DNA from: Actinacidiphila yanglinensis
GTDB lineage: Bacteria > Actinomycetota > Actinomycetes > Streptomycetales > Streptomycetaceae
Length of the DNA stretch: 64,000 nucleotides
Assembly: GCF_900107965.1 (NCBI RefSeq)
Contig: NZ_FNVU01000002.1
Coordinates: forward strand, 248,001-312,000
Reading direction: 5' to 3'
The notes below the pieces were generated by a model that saw nothing but the letters and a program-made list of their open reading frames with translations, ran no database searches and had not been told where the DNA came from. The position numbers were made by a program, and so were the translations under genes. This document shows positions 43,610-51,473 of the stretch, one piece after another (the first letter of the stretch is position 1; each line of letters opens with the position of its first letter).

Positions 43610-43787
43610 GGTGTTGCCAGTCTCCCGTGGTCAGAGTGCGCAGGTGTGACGGGAGTGACGGGCGAAGCCGCGCCGAGGAGTTGGTGTGTGCAGAGCCCCC
43701 CCGGGCCGGCCGTCCTTCACCGTGGCCACATTCTGCAACGTTCGGTGCCCTACGTTAGCTGTCGTCACACGGCGCAGTCCACGACAC

Positions 43788-44099
43788 TCAGCTCGGCATG
43801 GCGAGTTGGCGCCGTTCCGCGTCGGCCTCGGCCGGGGTGACCTCCTTGGGATGGCCGTCGCGTTCCTTCTTCAGATACGCGGCGAAGGCACGCGTCTTCG
43901 TGCTGGTGGCACGGGCGTTGCCGGACAGGTCGGTGGCCCAGGTGACGGCGGCGGAACCGACCCACACGTCTCCCTTGCCGCCGGCCATCTGCTGGTCAGC
44001 GGCGTGCAGGGCGTTCGCCACGGAGTCGACGTCGCGTTCCACGACCGTGCAGAGGTTGTCGAGGGCCTGCCATATGGGGCTGGGGACCTTGTCGCTCAT
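43788..44099 (-). CDS. WXG100-like small protein
   Basis: A 103-residue, all-helical protein with a central Trp-Val-Gly at residues 46-48 (KGDVWVGSAAVTWATDL) between two predicted helices (LDNLCTVVERDVDSVANALHAADQQ before; NARATSTKTRAFAAYLKKER after). Size, helix-turn-helix layout and position of W-x-G match the WXG100/ESAT-6 superfamily of type VII secretion substrates. Family membership is inferred; there is no YxxxD/E tail motif at the C terminus. ATG 44099. It is the third gene of the operon that begins with the 706-residue protein. Third-position GC is lower than in the core genes nearby. Confidence 0.6.
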   Translation of the reverse strand: MSDKVPSPIWQALDNLCTVVERDVDSVANALHAADQQMAGGKGDVWVGSAAVTWATDLSGNARATSTKTRAFAAYLKKERDGHPKEVTPAEADAERRQLAMPS

Positions 44100-44119
44100 G
44101 GGATTCCGTCCGCTCTCGG

Positions 44120-44845
44120 TCACTTCTTCTTCATCGGAAGGGGCTTCAATGTGCCCAGCGTGGGCGGAAGATCGCTGCCCTGGCATCCCAGCGCCGCGGC
44201 GACCTTCACCGCGGGGGAGTACAGCAGACGGACGGCGGCTTCGCGTTTTTCGGTGCGGCCGACGGCGTCGAGGCCGGTGGTGCTGGCGTGGGCGTCGATG
44301 TACCACTTCCGGGATTTCGCTGCCAGCGCGCCTGGAAGAGGGCAGGTGAAACCCAGATAGGTGCCGTTGTCGAACGACAGCGCGCCGTAGGCGAGATCGA
44401 AGACGGTGACGTCCGCCGCGCTCTCCAGGTCGTGATCGCCTGGCTTCTGCTGTGACCACTGGAACTGGATGTCCAGCCCCGACGGCACCAGTCCGCCGAC
44501 CTTGCTGAGGGAGCAGAGGAAATGCTCCTGCTGCGCTGTGTCACCGCTCAGATCGTCGGAGAGTGCTGTCGCGACCTGCTTGACCGTCTGCTGGTCGGCA
44601 CGGAGGGCGATTTCCAGTCGACTCTCCCCTCTGATCAACCGCAGCGCAGCAACACCCTTTGCGTCGAGGGAGTGGTCGCAGATGTTCTGGATGCTGACCG
44701 CTGTTTCATGGGGACCGGGTTGCGGGGATTTCTTGGCGCCGCACCCGGTCACCAGCGATGCGCCGAGCGCGACGAGTGCCGCGGCAAGAGCGATGCCACT
44801 CCGGCGCGGCGCACACGTTTCTTTCACTGCCGGCTCCCGTCTCAT
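44120..44845 (-). CDS. Lipoprotein of unknown function
   Basis: A 241-residue lipoprotein: basic N terminus, hydrophobic segment SGIALAAALVALGASL, lipobox VTGC, then a soluble domain with two further Cys (CDHSL and CSLSKV) and a C-terminal CQGSDLPPTLGTLKPLP. Residues YLGFTCPLPGALAAKSRKWYIDAH have no match I recognise. The ATG overlaps the stop of the upstream 706-residue gene by one base (TGATG), so translation is coupled. Confidence 0.75.
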   Translation of the reverse strand: MRREPAVKETCAPRRSGIALAAALVALGASLVTGCGAKKSPQPGPHETAVSIQNICDHSLDAKGVAALRLIRGESRLEIALRADQQTVKQVATALSDDLSGDTAQQEHFLCSLSKVGGLVPSGLDIQFQWSQQKPGDHDLESAADVTVFDLAYGALSFDNGTYLGFTCPLPGALAAKSRKWYIDAHASTTGLDAVGRTEKREAAVRLLYSPAVKVAAALGCQGSDLPPTLGTLKPLPMKKK

Positions 44846-46965
44846 CAGTCCGTCACCGGCAGGTTGCCACCCTGTTCCTGGGCGAGGCTTCCCTTGCTGT
44901 AACCGATCGACTGCGCCTGGGTCAGCGATTCCGCCAGACGCTTCTTCTGCTCGATGTTCCAGCCATTGAGGGCGTCACCATTGAGCAACTGATGACCGGG
45001 TGTCCAGGACGCCTGGTTGCCGGCGTTGTAGACGGCGCTGGCCTTGCCCTGCCGCACATCGGCGAGGTTGCGGTGCTGGGTGTCCGAGTAGTCGCCGATG
45101 TTCTTGCTGATCTGGTCGTCGATCTGGTCGTGGACGTCGTCGGTGACGAGCGGGACGATCGTGGCGCCGATGCCGGACTCGGGTTCGGGCGCGAAGGCGA
45201 AGACACCGCCGGTGATGAGGCCCGCGATCATCTGCTGCCGTTCGGAGCGCTTGTCGACGCTCTCGTTGAAGTCGGCGTCCGCCTTGTCGCCCTTGGCCTT
45301 GTACTCGTCGGCCCATCCGCGGTCCATGATGCCCTGGAGTTGGGCGCCGATCCGGATCGCGTTCTCGCTGTCGGTACTGTTCACCTCACCGTTCTTGTCG
45401 ATGGTGGGCGGGTGGGCGTTCAGCATCGAGGTGGTGTATGCCTGCTGCGCATTGGTCACCGAGGTGTAGGCGCTGTCGTCGTGGGCGATGGTCCCCAGGA
45501 AGCGATCGAGGTTTCCGGGGTCGAACCGGGCCCGGTCGCCGGGGGCGCGGCCGCTCTTCGTTCCGCTGTAGACCGAATACTTGTCGTCCCCGTCCACCCC
45601 CCAGTCCACATCGTCGATGTACGCCGCGGTCATACGGCCCAGGCTCGGGCCGATGCCGGACTGGCGGGCGAGGAGGTCGGCGCCGCTGTCACGCGTCTTG
45701 ACCTTGTCCGTGCCGGCCGCGGACTGGCCGTAGCGGTCGACGACCTCGGTCATGACCTTGGCGGTGTCCTTGGTGCGGTGGAGTTGGGGTGGATCGGCGT
45801 CGTAGGCGGAACCCATGGTCGCCGACTCCAGTGCGTGGCCGAGGGACTTGTAACCGGCGATGGTCTTCGCCGAGTGATTGGTCGTGGAGTCACCGGGCCA
45901 GTCGCGGGTCTCGGTGAGGTAGTCGAAGTTCTTGCTGTTCCCGAAGAAGGTGGTGGAGGCCGCGGGGTTGTGGCCGAGCGCTTCCATGAACCCGGTCATG
46001 GGGTCGGTGCCGCCGTCGTTGGCGGCGCCGTAGTGCATCCGGTCGTAGATCATGTCGGGCTGGTCCCACGGAAGGACGTCCTTCTCGAGGACCTGCCGTT
46101 GCAGGCCGCCCACGACGTCGCTGGTGTTCGCCTTCTCGAAGGCGATCAGGGACGTTCCGTAGCTGTCGAGGAACGTCGTGTCGTAGGTGCCGTTGCGCAT
46201 CAGGTCGCTCATCACCTGGAAGCCGTAGACGTGCTGGTCCGGACCGTCGCCGACGTCCGTGCCACCGAGGGAGATCATGGTCTTCTTCCACTGCCGCATG
46301 GCCGGGTCGTCGTTGCGGGTCGCGGTGGCCAGGGTGATGCCCAACGACTTCTCCAGGTCGCCCAGGAGCTTTTCCCGCTCCTTCTGGTCGGCGGACAGGC
46401 CGGCGGTGCTGCGCGGGCTGGTCTCGAACTGCCGCGGGTCGGTGACAGCCGCGTAGAACTTCAGCGTGCCGGCCGGGCCGAGGCCGGTCGCGAGCTGTTC
46501 GGCGAAGTCGGGATTGTTCTCGTGCAGTGCCAGGAGCGCGTTGAGTTGCTCCATCTGCGCGTTGCTGAGTTTGCTCGGATCGTCCGTGGCGAGCTTGGCC
46601 AGCTTGACGGCCTGCGCGGAGTCCCGGCGCACCTCGGCGGGAGAGGAGATGTCCACCATGCCGTCGTCGATCTCGACCATGTGCTTCGAATCGAGATACG
46701 GCTGCTCCGTCTGCTGGGCGAGGAAGAGCCGCTGGCGCAGCATGGGGAGTTGGTCCTGCGCCCATGACAGGTGCCCGGTCACCGCGGTGAGGGTGGACGT
46801 GTCCAGCCCGAGGTAGGTGGCTCGGCTCACCCAGTCGCGGACGACGGGTTGGGCACTTGCGGGGCCGTCGTGACTGGTGTGGCCGTTGATCGTGTTGATG
46901 AAGGTGTGCAGTTGCTTCGGGTCGATTCCGCTGAACGTGCTGCCGTCTTCTGCGCGCCGTGACAT
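44845..46965 (-). CDS. Large 706-residue protein, probable partner of the WXG100-like protein
   Basis: A 706-residue protein without signal peptide. The first 60 residues (IDPKQLHTFINTINGHTSHDGPASAQPVVRDWVSRATYLGLDTSTLTAVTGHLSWAQDQLPMLRQRLFLAQQ) are helical, as in the N-terminal helical bundles of type VII-exported proteins. The rest is hydrophilic, Asp/Thr-rich and mixed. A short hydrophobic stretch lies near the C terminus (IAGLITGGVFAFAPEPESGIGATIVPLV). It resembles what I recall as DUF6571-type actinobacterial proteins, but I cannot verify this. No catalytic motif is identified. ATG 46965 follows GGGGGGGA; a TTGGAC-N17-TCTAAC promoter lies upstream. Confidence 0.65.
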   Translation of the reverse strand: MSRRAEDGSTFSGIDPKQLHTFINTINGHTSHDGPASAQPVVRDWVSRATYLGLDTSTLTAVTGHLSWAQDQLPMLRQRLFLAQQTEQPYLDSKHMVEIDDGMVDISSPAEVRRDSAQAVKLAKLATDDPSKLSNAQMEQLNALLALHENNPDFAEQLATGLGPAGTLKFYAAVTDPRQFETSPRSTAGLSADQKEREKLLGDLEKSLGITLATATRNDDPAMRQWKKTMISLGGTDVGDGPDQHVYGFQVMSDLMRNGTYDTTFLDSYGTSLIAFEKANTSDVVGGLQRQVLEKDVLPWDQPDMIYDRMHYGAANDGGTDPMTGFMEALGHNPAASTTFFGNSKNFDYLTETRDWPGDSTTNHSAKTIAGYKSLGHALESATMGSAYDADPPQLHRTKDTAKVMTEVVDRYGQSAAGTDKVKTRDSGADLLARQSGIGPSLGRMTAAYIDDVDWGVDGDDKYSVYSGTKSGRAPGDRARFDPGNLDRFLGTIAHDDSAYTSVTNAQQAYTTSMLNAHPPTIDKNGEVNSTDSENAIRIGAQLQGIMDRGWADEYKAKGDKADADFNESVDKRSERQQMIAGLITGGVFAFAPEPESGIGATIVPLVTDDVHDQIDDQISKNIGDYSDTQHRNLADVRQGKASAVYNAGNQASWTPGHQLLNGDALNGWNIEQKKRLAESLTQAQSIGYSKGSLAQEQGGNLPVTD

Positions 46966-47006
46966 GGCGGTCCCCCCCGGGTTGCCATTTCTGGTGTACG
47001 CAGAAG

Positions 47007-47035
47007 GTTAGAACATGGATACGCAGGGTGTCCAA
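47007..47035 (-). promoter_or_regulatory. Candidate promoter of the 706-residue protein operon
   Basis: On the minus strand TTGGAC (47030-47035), 17 bases, TCTAAC (47007-47012), about 42 bases before the start codon. The -10 is a partial match. Confidence 0.4.
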
Positions 47036-47063
47036 GATGCCTGATGGGGCGGGAATAGGGTGA

Positions 47064-47090
47064 CGGCCCCGCCCGGGCTGGGCGGGGCCG
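47064..47090 (-). terminator. Terminator of nrdAB
   Basis: A perfect 11-base-pair stem CGGCCCCGCCC / GGGCGGGGCCG around a 5-base loop, 16 bases past the nrdB stop. Confidence 0.65.
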
Positions 47091-47105
47091 CCGGGGAGCG
47101 GGGGG

Positions 47106-48122
47106 TCAGAAGTCCTCGTCCAGGCTGACGGTGCCCTCGACCGCCAACTGGTAGGCGGAGGGCCGGCGTTCGAAGAAGTTGGTGAGTTCCTGGACGCCCT
47201 GGAGCTCCATGAAGGAGAAGGGGTTCTCGGAGCCGTAGACCGGGGGGAAGCCGAGGCGGGTGAGCCGCTGGTCGGCGACGCACTGGAGGTACTCGCGCAT
47301 GGAGGAGGTGTTCATGCCGGGCAGCCCCTCGCCGCACAGGTCGTGCGCGAAGCGCAGTTCCGCCTCGACCGCCTCCCGCATCATCTCGGTGACCTCGTCG
47401 CGCAGTTGGGGGTCGAAGAGCTCGGGCTCCTCCTTGCGTACGGTGTCGACGACGTCGAACGCGAAGGACATGTGCATCGTCTCGTCGCGGAACACCCAGT
47501 TGGTGCCGGTGGCCAGGCCGTGCAGCAGGCCGCGGGAGCGGAACCAGTAGACGTAGGCGAAGGCACCGTAGAAGAAGAGGCCCTCGATGCACGCGGCGAA
47601 GCAGATCAGGTTGAGCAGGAAACGGCGGCGGTCGTCGCGGTCGTCGAGGCGGTCGACGGTGTCCACCGAGTCCATCCAGCGGAAGCAGAACTGGGCCTTC
47701 TCGCGGATGGAGGGGATGTTCTCCACTGCGGCGAACGCGGCGGTCCGGTCCTCGGGGTCGGGCAGGTAGGTGTCCAGCAGGGTCAGGTAGAACTGGACGT
47801 GGACGGCCTCCTCGAACAGCTGGCGGGACAGGTACAGCCGCGCCTCGGGGGAGTTGATGTGCTTGTAGAGGGTGAGCACGAGGTTGTTGGAGACGATGGA
47901 GTCCCCGGTGGCGAAGAACGCCACGAGCCGCCCGATCAGGTGCTGTTCGGCGGGGGAGAGCTTGGCGAGGTCGGCGACGTCGGAGTGGAGGTCGACCTCC
48001 TCCACGGTCCAGGTGTTCTTGATGGCGTCGCGATAGCGCTCGTAGAAGTCGGGGTAGCGCATCGGGCGCAGGGTGAGTTCGAAGCCCGGGTCGAGCAGGT
48101 TCTTCACGGTGGGGTCGGTCAT
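47106..48122 (-). CDS. nrdB: Class Ia ribonucleotide reductase small subunit NrdB
   Basis: A 338-residue R2 protein. The di-iron ligands are recognisable: Asp in FFATGDSIVSNN, Glu and His in RQLFEEAVHVQFY, Glu in AACIEGLFFYG, and Glu/His in FRDETMHMSF. A Tyr within HVQFYLTLLDTY is placed to carry the radical. The C-terminal NrdA-docking tail is VSLDEDF. ATG 48122 shares one base with the nrdA stop (TGATG); an upstream in-frame ATG at 48131 lies inside nrdA. Confidence 0.95.
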   Translation of the reverse strand: MTDPTVKNLLDPGFELTLRPMRYPDFYERYRDAIKNTWTVEEVDLHSDVADLAKLSPAEQHLIGRLVAFFATGDSIVSNNLVLTLYKHINSPEARLYLSRQLFEEAVHVQFYLTLLDTYLPDPEDRTAAFAAVENIPSIREKAQFCFRWMDSVDTVDRLDDRDDRRRFLLNLICFAACIEGLFFYGAFAYVYWFRSRGLLHGLATGTNWVFRDETMHMSFAFDVVDTVRKEEPELFDPQLRDEVTEMMREAVEAELRFAHDLCGEGLPGMNTSSMREYLQCVADQRLTRLGFPPVYGSENPFSFMELQGVQELTNFFERRPSAYQLAVEGTVSLDEDF

Positions 48123-50704
48123 CACTGGCATGCCTCGCAGGACTCGGGGTTCTCAAGGGAGCAGGCGAGCGCGTCGGCGTCGGCGATCAACGGGACGGCG
48201 GCGGGGGCGGGTTCGGCGGGCCCGGGGACGGCCGGGCCCATTCCCGCTTCCGCCCCCGCCGCGGCGGAGGCCGCGCGGGCGATCCGGGTGGCCGGCCGCG
48301 AGCGCAGGTAGTACGTGGTCTTCAGCCCCTGCTTCCAGGCGTACGCGTACATCGAGCTGAGCTTCCCGATGGTCGGCGTCTCCAGGAACAGGTTCAGCGA
48401 CTGGCTCTGGTCGAGGTACGGCGTGCGGTCGGCGGCCAGGTCGATCAGCGCGCGCTGCGGCAGTTCCCAGGCGGTGCGGTACAACTCCCGTACCCGGGCC
48501 GGGATCCACTCCAGGCCCTGGACGGAGCCGCCGGACTCCCGCAGCGCCTCCCGGGTCCGGGCGTCCCACATCCCCAGCCGCTTCAGGTCGGCCACCAGGT
48601 ACGGGTTGACCTGGAGGAACTCGCCCGACAGCGTCTCGCGCTTGAAGAGGTTGGACACCTGCGGCTCGATGCACTCGTAGACCCCGGCGATGGACGCGAT
48701 GGTCGCGGTGGGGGCGATCGCGAGCAGCAGCGAGTTGCGCAGGCCGACGGCGGCGACGCGGGTGCGCAGGGCGGCCCAGCGGTCCGGCCAGACGGGGGTG
48801 GTGGCGAAGTGGTCGGGGTGCAGCACGCCGTCGGAGGTGCGGGTCTGGTCCCAGGCGGGCAGCGGGCCGTTGCGCTCGGCGAGGTCGCAGGACGCCTCGT
48901 ACGCGGCGAGCATGATCCGCTCGGCGATCTTCGTGGACAGCGCGCGGGCCGCCGCGGAGTCGAAGGGCAGCCGGAGTCGGAAGAAGACGTCCTGGAGGCC
49001 CATGACGCCCAGACCCACCGGCCGCCAACGAGAGTTGGACCGGCCCGCCTGCTCGGTCGGGTAGTAGTTGATGTCGACCACCCGGTCCAGGAAGGTGACC
49101 GCGGTGTGCACGGTCCGGTCCAGCCGCTCCCAGTCGATGGCGTCGTCCGTGTCGAGGTCCGTGCCGCCGTCCGCGCCGTCCGTGTCGAGGTCCGCACCCG
49201 TGCCGACGACGAACGCCGCCAGGTTCAGCGACCCCAGATTGCACACGGCCGTCTCGGCGTCCTCGGAGACCTCGAGGATCTCGGTGCACAGGTTGGAGGA
49301 GTGCACGGTGCGGCCGGGGCGGGCGGTCTGGTTGGCCGTGCGGTTGGCGGCGTCCTTGAAGGTCATCCAGCCGTTTCCGGTCTGCGCGAGGGTGCGCATC
49401 ATCCGCCCGTACAGCTCGCGGGCCGGGAGGGTGCGGCGGGCCAGGCCGGCCGCCTCGGCGCGGCGGTAGGCGGCGTCGAAGTCGGCGCCCCACAGGTCGA
49501 CGAGCTCGGGGACGTCGGCGGGGGAGAAGAGCGACCAGGACGCGTCGGCATCGACCCGCCGCATGAACTCGTCGGGGACCCAGTGCGCGAGGTTGAGGTT
49601 GTGGGTGCGGCGGGCGTCCTCGCCGGTGTTGTCGCGCAGTTCGAGGAACTCCTCGACGTCTGCGTGCCAGGTCTCCAGGTAGACCGCGGCGGCGCCCTTG
49701 CGCCGGCCGCCCTGGTTCACCGCGGCCACCGAGGCGTCGAGGGTCTTCAGGAACGGCACGATGCCGTTGGAGTGGCCGTTGGTGCCGCGGATCAGCGAAC
49801 CGCGGGCGCGCACCCGGGAGAAGGGGATGCCGATGCCGCCGGCGTGCTTGGAGAGGCGGGCCACCTGGTGGTAGCGGTCGTAGATGGAGTCGAGCTCGTC
49901 GCGCGGTGAGTCCAGCAGGTAGCAGGCGGACATCTGGGCGTGGCGGGTACCGGAGTTGAACAGGGTGGGGGAGCTGGGCAGGTAGTCCAGGGCGCTCATC
50001 AGCCGGTACAGCGCGGCGACTTCGTCGACCGCGCGGGTGGCGGCCCCGTCCGGGCCCGCGGTCCCGGACGGGGTGTCGTCGTCGGCGAGGCCCGCGGCGA
50101 CTCGCAGCATGAAGTGCTGCGGGGTCTCGATCACCTTGCGGGTGAGGGGATGGCGCAGCAGGTAGCGGCTGTGCAGGGTGCGCAGGCCGAAGTAGCCGAA
50201 GCGGTCGTCCGCGCGGTCGGCGAGCGCCTGGTCGACCAGGGCGTCCAGTCGTGCCGCGTGGGTGGCGACGAAGTGGGCGGTGCGGTCGGCGACGAGGCCC
50301 TCGCGCCGGCCGATTTCGATGGAGGTGGTGAAGGACACCGCGCCCTGCCCGGCCGCCTCTTCGGTGATCGCCGCGCTCAGCAGGCGGGCGGCGAGCCGCG
50401 AGTACACCGGGTCGTCGGAGATCAGGCCGGCAGCGGCTTCGGCGGCGAGGCCGCGCAGTTCGGCCCGGTCGGCGCCCGCGCTGCGCCCGCGCAGGGCGGC
50501 GGCGGTGACCCGGCCCGGGTCGGCGCCGGGGAGGTCGGCGGTCAACTCGACCAGCATCCGCGCGAGTTCGGCACCGGCGCCGTCCGCGGGCTCCGGCACC
50601 CGGGGGCCGCCGGGTGGGGCGGTGGCGGGGGCCGCGGTGATGGGGCCGGCCGAGCCGCCGGTGGTGGCGGCGGCGGGCGCGGTGGCGGTGGGCGCGGTGG
50701 TCAC
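48122..50704 (-). CDS. nrdA: Class Ia ribonucleotide reductase large subunit NrdA
   Basis: An 860-residue R1 protein. An Ala/Thr/Pro-rich head (about 45 residues) is followed by an N-terminal ATP-cone-like region. The catalytic core has MSACYLLDSPRDEL, NLCTEILEVS (catalytic radical region), CNLGSLNLAAF, NSRWRPVGLGVMGLQDVF and TIASIAGVYECIEPQ. The C terminus ends NPESCEACQ, the C-x2-C pair that shuttles reducing equivalents. GTG 50704 follows GGGAGAG at 8 bases. A cobalamin riboswitch and two NrdR-type boxes lie upstream, as known for the class Ia genes of Streptomyces, where B12 represses them in favour of class II NrdJ. Confidence 0.95.
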   Translation of the reverse strand: MTTAPTATAPAAATTGGSAGPITAAPATAPPGGPRVPEPADGAGAELARMLVELTADLPGADPGRVTAAALRGRSAGADRAELRGLAAEAAAGLISDDPVYSRLAARLLSAAITEEAAGQGAVSFTTSIEIGRREGLVADRTAHFVATHAARLDALVDQALADRADDRFGYFGLRTLHSRYLLRHPLTRKVIETPQHFMLRVAAGLADDDTPSGTAGPDGAATRAVDEVAALYRLMSALDYLPSSPTLFNSGTRHAQMSACYLLDSPRDELDSIYDRYHQVARLSKHAGGIGIPFSRVRARGSLIRGTNGHSNGIVPFLKTLDASVAAVNQGGRRKGAAAVYLETWHADVEEFLELRDNTGEDARRTHNLNLAHWVPDEFMRRVDADASWSLFSPADVPELVDLWGADFDAAYRRAEAAGLARRTLPARELYGRMMRTLAQTGNGWMTFKDAANRTANQTARPGRTVHSSNLCTEILEVSEDAETAVCNLGSLNLAAFVVGTGADLDTDGADGGTDLDTDDAIDWERLDRTVHTAVTFLDRVVDINYYPTEQAGRSNSRWRPVGLGVMGLQDVFFRLRLPFDSAAARALSTKIAERIMLAAYEASCDLAERNGPLPAWDQTRTSDGVLHPDHFATTPVWPDRWAALRTRVAAVGLRNSLLLAIAPTATIASIAGVYECIEPQVSNLFKRETLSGEFLQVNPYLVADLKRLGMWDARTREALRESGGSVQGLEWIPARVRELYRTAWELPQRALIDLAADRTPYLDQSQSLNLFLETPTIGKLSSMYAYAWKQGLKTTYYLRSRPATRIARAASAAAGAEAGMGPAVPGPAEPAPAAVPLIADADALACSLENPESCEACQ

Positions 50705-50847
50705 GATGATGCTCTCCCTCGGACGCGGCGGCGGCCGGGTGGAGGGCGGCGGGAGGCAGGGCGGGGCCGTTTTCCGGCACGCCGCCGTGCGCCCGAAGAC
50801 CCAGTCCACGAGGCCCGGACGGTAGGCCCGCGCAAGGCGTGCGCGAG

Positions 50848-50957
50848 CGATGTCGGCCGGCAGGCGATCGGGCTGTACGGCGTGCTCGGGGCATGGCCGT
50901 TCACCGTTGCGGGGCAGCGCCGGATTCGCACCGGCTTCCCCTGCGGCAACGAGATTG
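50848..50957 (-). promoter_or_regulatory. Adenosylcobalamin riboswitch upstream of nrdA
   Basis: On the minus strand the core reads GGGGAAGCCGGTGCGAATCC then GGCGCTGCCCCGCAACGGTGA, the defining central region of cobalamin riboswitches, followed about 45 bases later by CCCGATCGCCTGCCGGC, the B12 box. The remaining 140 bases to the nrdA start are a GC-rich expression platform in which I could not assign the switching helix. Confidence 0.93.
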
Positions 50958-50972
50958 AGCATACATGTTGTG
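50957..50972 (-). promoter_or_regulatory. NrdR-type box, proximal
   Basis: CACAACATGTATG on the minus strand, similar to the Streptomyces NrdR-box half CACWACAT. TATGCT within it could be the -10 of the nrd promoter, so binding would block transcription. Confidence 0.5.
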
Positions 50973-50987
50973 GTGGCTTTCCCATGC

Positions 50988-51003
50988 ACCCCTAGATGTT
51001 GTG
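50988..51003 (-). promoter_or_regulatory. NrdR-type box, distal
   Basis: CACAACATCTAGGGGTG on the minus strand, matching the CACWACATCTWGTG type of NrdR box with one change in the distal arm. Its start is 31 bases from the proximal box, about three DNA turns, the usual spacing for paired NrdR sites. Confidence 0.55.
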
Positions 51004-51246
51004 TCGCGCCGTCACGCGGCGGCCTGCCTGGGCGCGTTGCCGCGGCCGGGAACGGCGACGGCCCCGCCGTGGAGGCGGGGCCGCGGGAGGGGCCGGGGAG
51101 GGGCGGGAAGGGGGCCTGGGGGAGGCCGGAAGGAGGCGGGGAGAAGTCGGAAGAGAGGTCGGGGAGGCGGCATGGCGGGGAGCGCTGCGGGGGCGGCGTG
51201 GAGCGGAGGTCGTCCCCTTCGGGGAAGGCGTCGCGGGCGGCACGGC
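51004..51246. other. Purine-rich G tract between nrdA and a small ORF
   Basis: No gene is apparent. After the hairpin at 51059-51083 the plus strand carries at least seven runs of three to five G separated by 1-7 bases (about 51084-51165), able in principle to form G-quadruplexes, within a polypurine stretch. Confidence 0.5.
51059..51083 (-). terminator. Terminator downstream of the 45-residue membrane protein gene
   Basis: A 10-base-pair perfect stem CGGCCCCGCC / GGCGGGGCCG with a GTGGA loop. Confidence 0.5.
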
Positions 51247-51384
51247 TCAGAGCCGGGCGCGCTCCTTGTCCGCCTCGCGCAGCTCGCGGGTGATCTTGGC
51301 CTCGTGGCGCAGGCCGAGGACGGGGACGAAGGTGAGGGCCAGCAGGAGGCCGAGGATGGCGGCGATGTCGAGGAGTGCGGTCAT
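51247..51384 (-). CDS. 45-residue single-span membrane protein
   Basis: A short ORF with 45 codons: MTALLDIAAILGLLLALTFV, a single hydrophobic helix, then a strongly charged tail (HEAKITRELREADKERARL). The helix, the charged amphipathic tail and the actinomycete codon bias (nearly all third positions G or C) support a real small membrane protein. No ribosome site is visible upstream of ATG 51384, so it may be leaderless. It is divergent from the AraC-type regulator. Function unknown. Confidence 0.55.
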   Translation of the reverse strand: MTALLDIAAILGLLLALTFVPVLGLRHEAKITRELREADKERARL

Positions 51385-51450
51385 GGGTCAATCGTGCGCG
51401 CACTGCTTACCGGGTGACAGTGGCAGGACTGTCGTACTACCGCAACATGC

Positions 51451-51462
51451 TGCCACGTGGCA
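51451..51462. promoter_or_regulatory. Perfect 12-base palindrome before the AraC-type gene
   Basis: TGCCACGTGGCA, 11 bases upstream of the start codon at 51474. The position suits autoregulation; the binding protein is not known. Confidence 0.35.
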
Positions 51463-51473
51463 CCCTCGTGGGT

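Noticed and set aside
50705..51403. The nrdA reading frame stays open more than 230 codons upstream of GTG 50704
   Set aside because: The extension runs through the cobalamin riboswitch and promoter boxes and has shadow composition; the GTG has a good ribosome site and family length.
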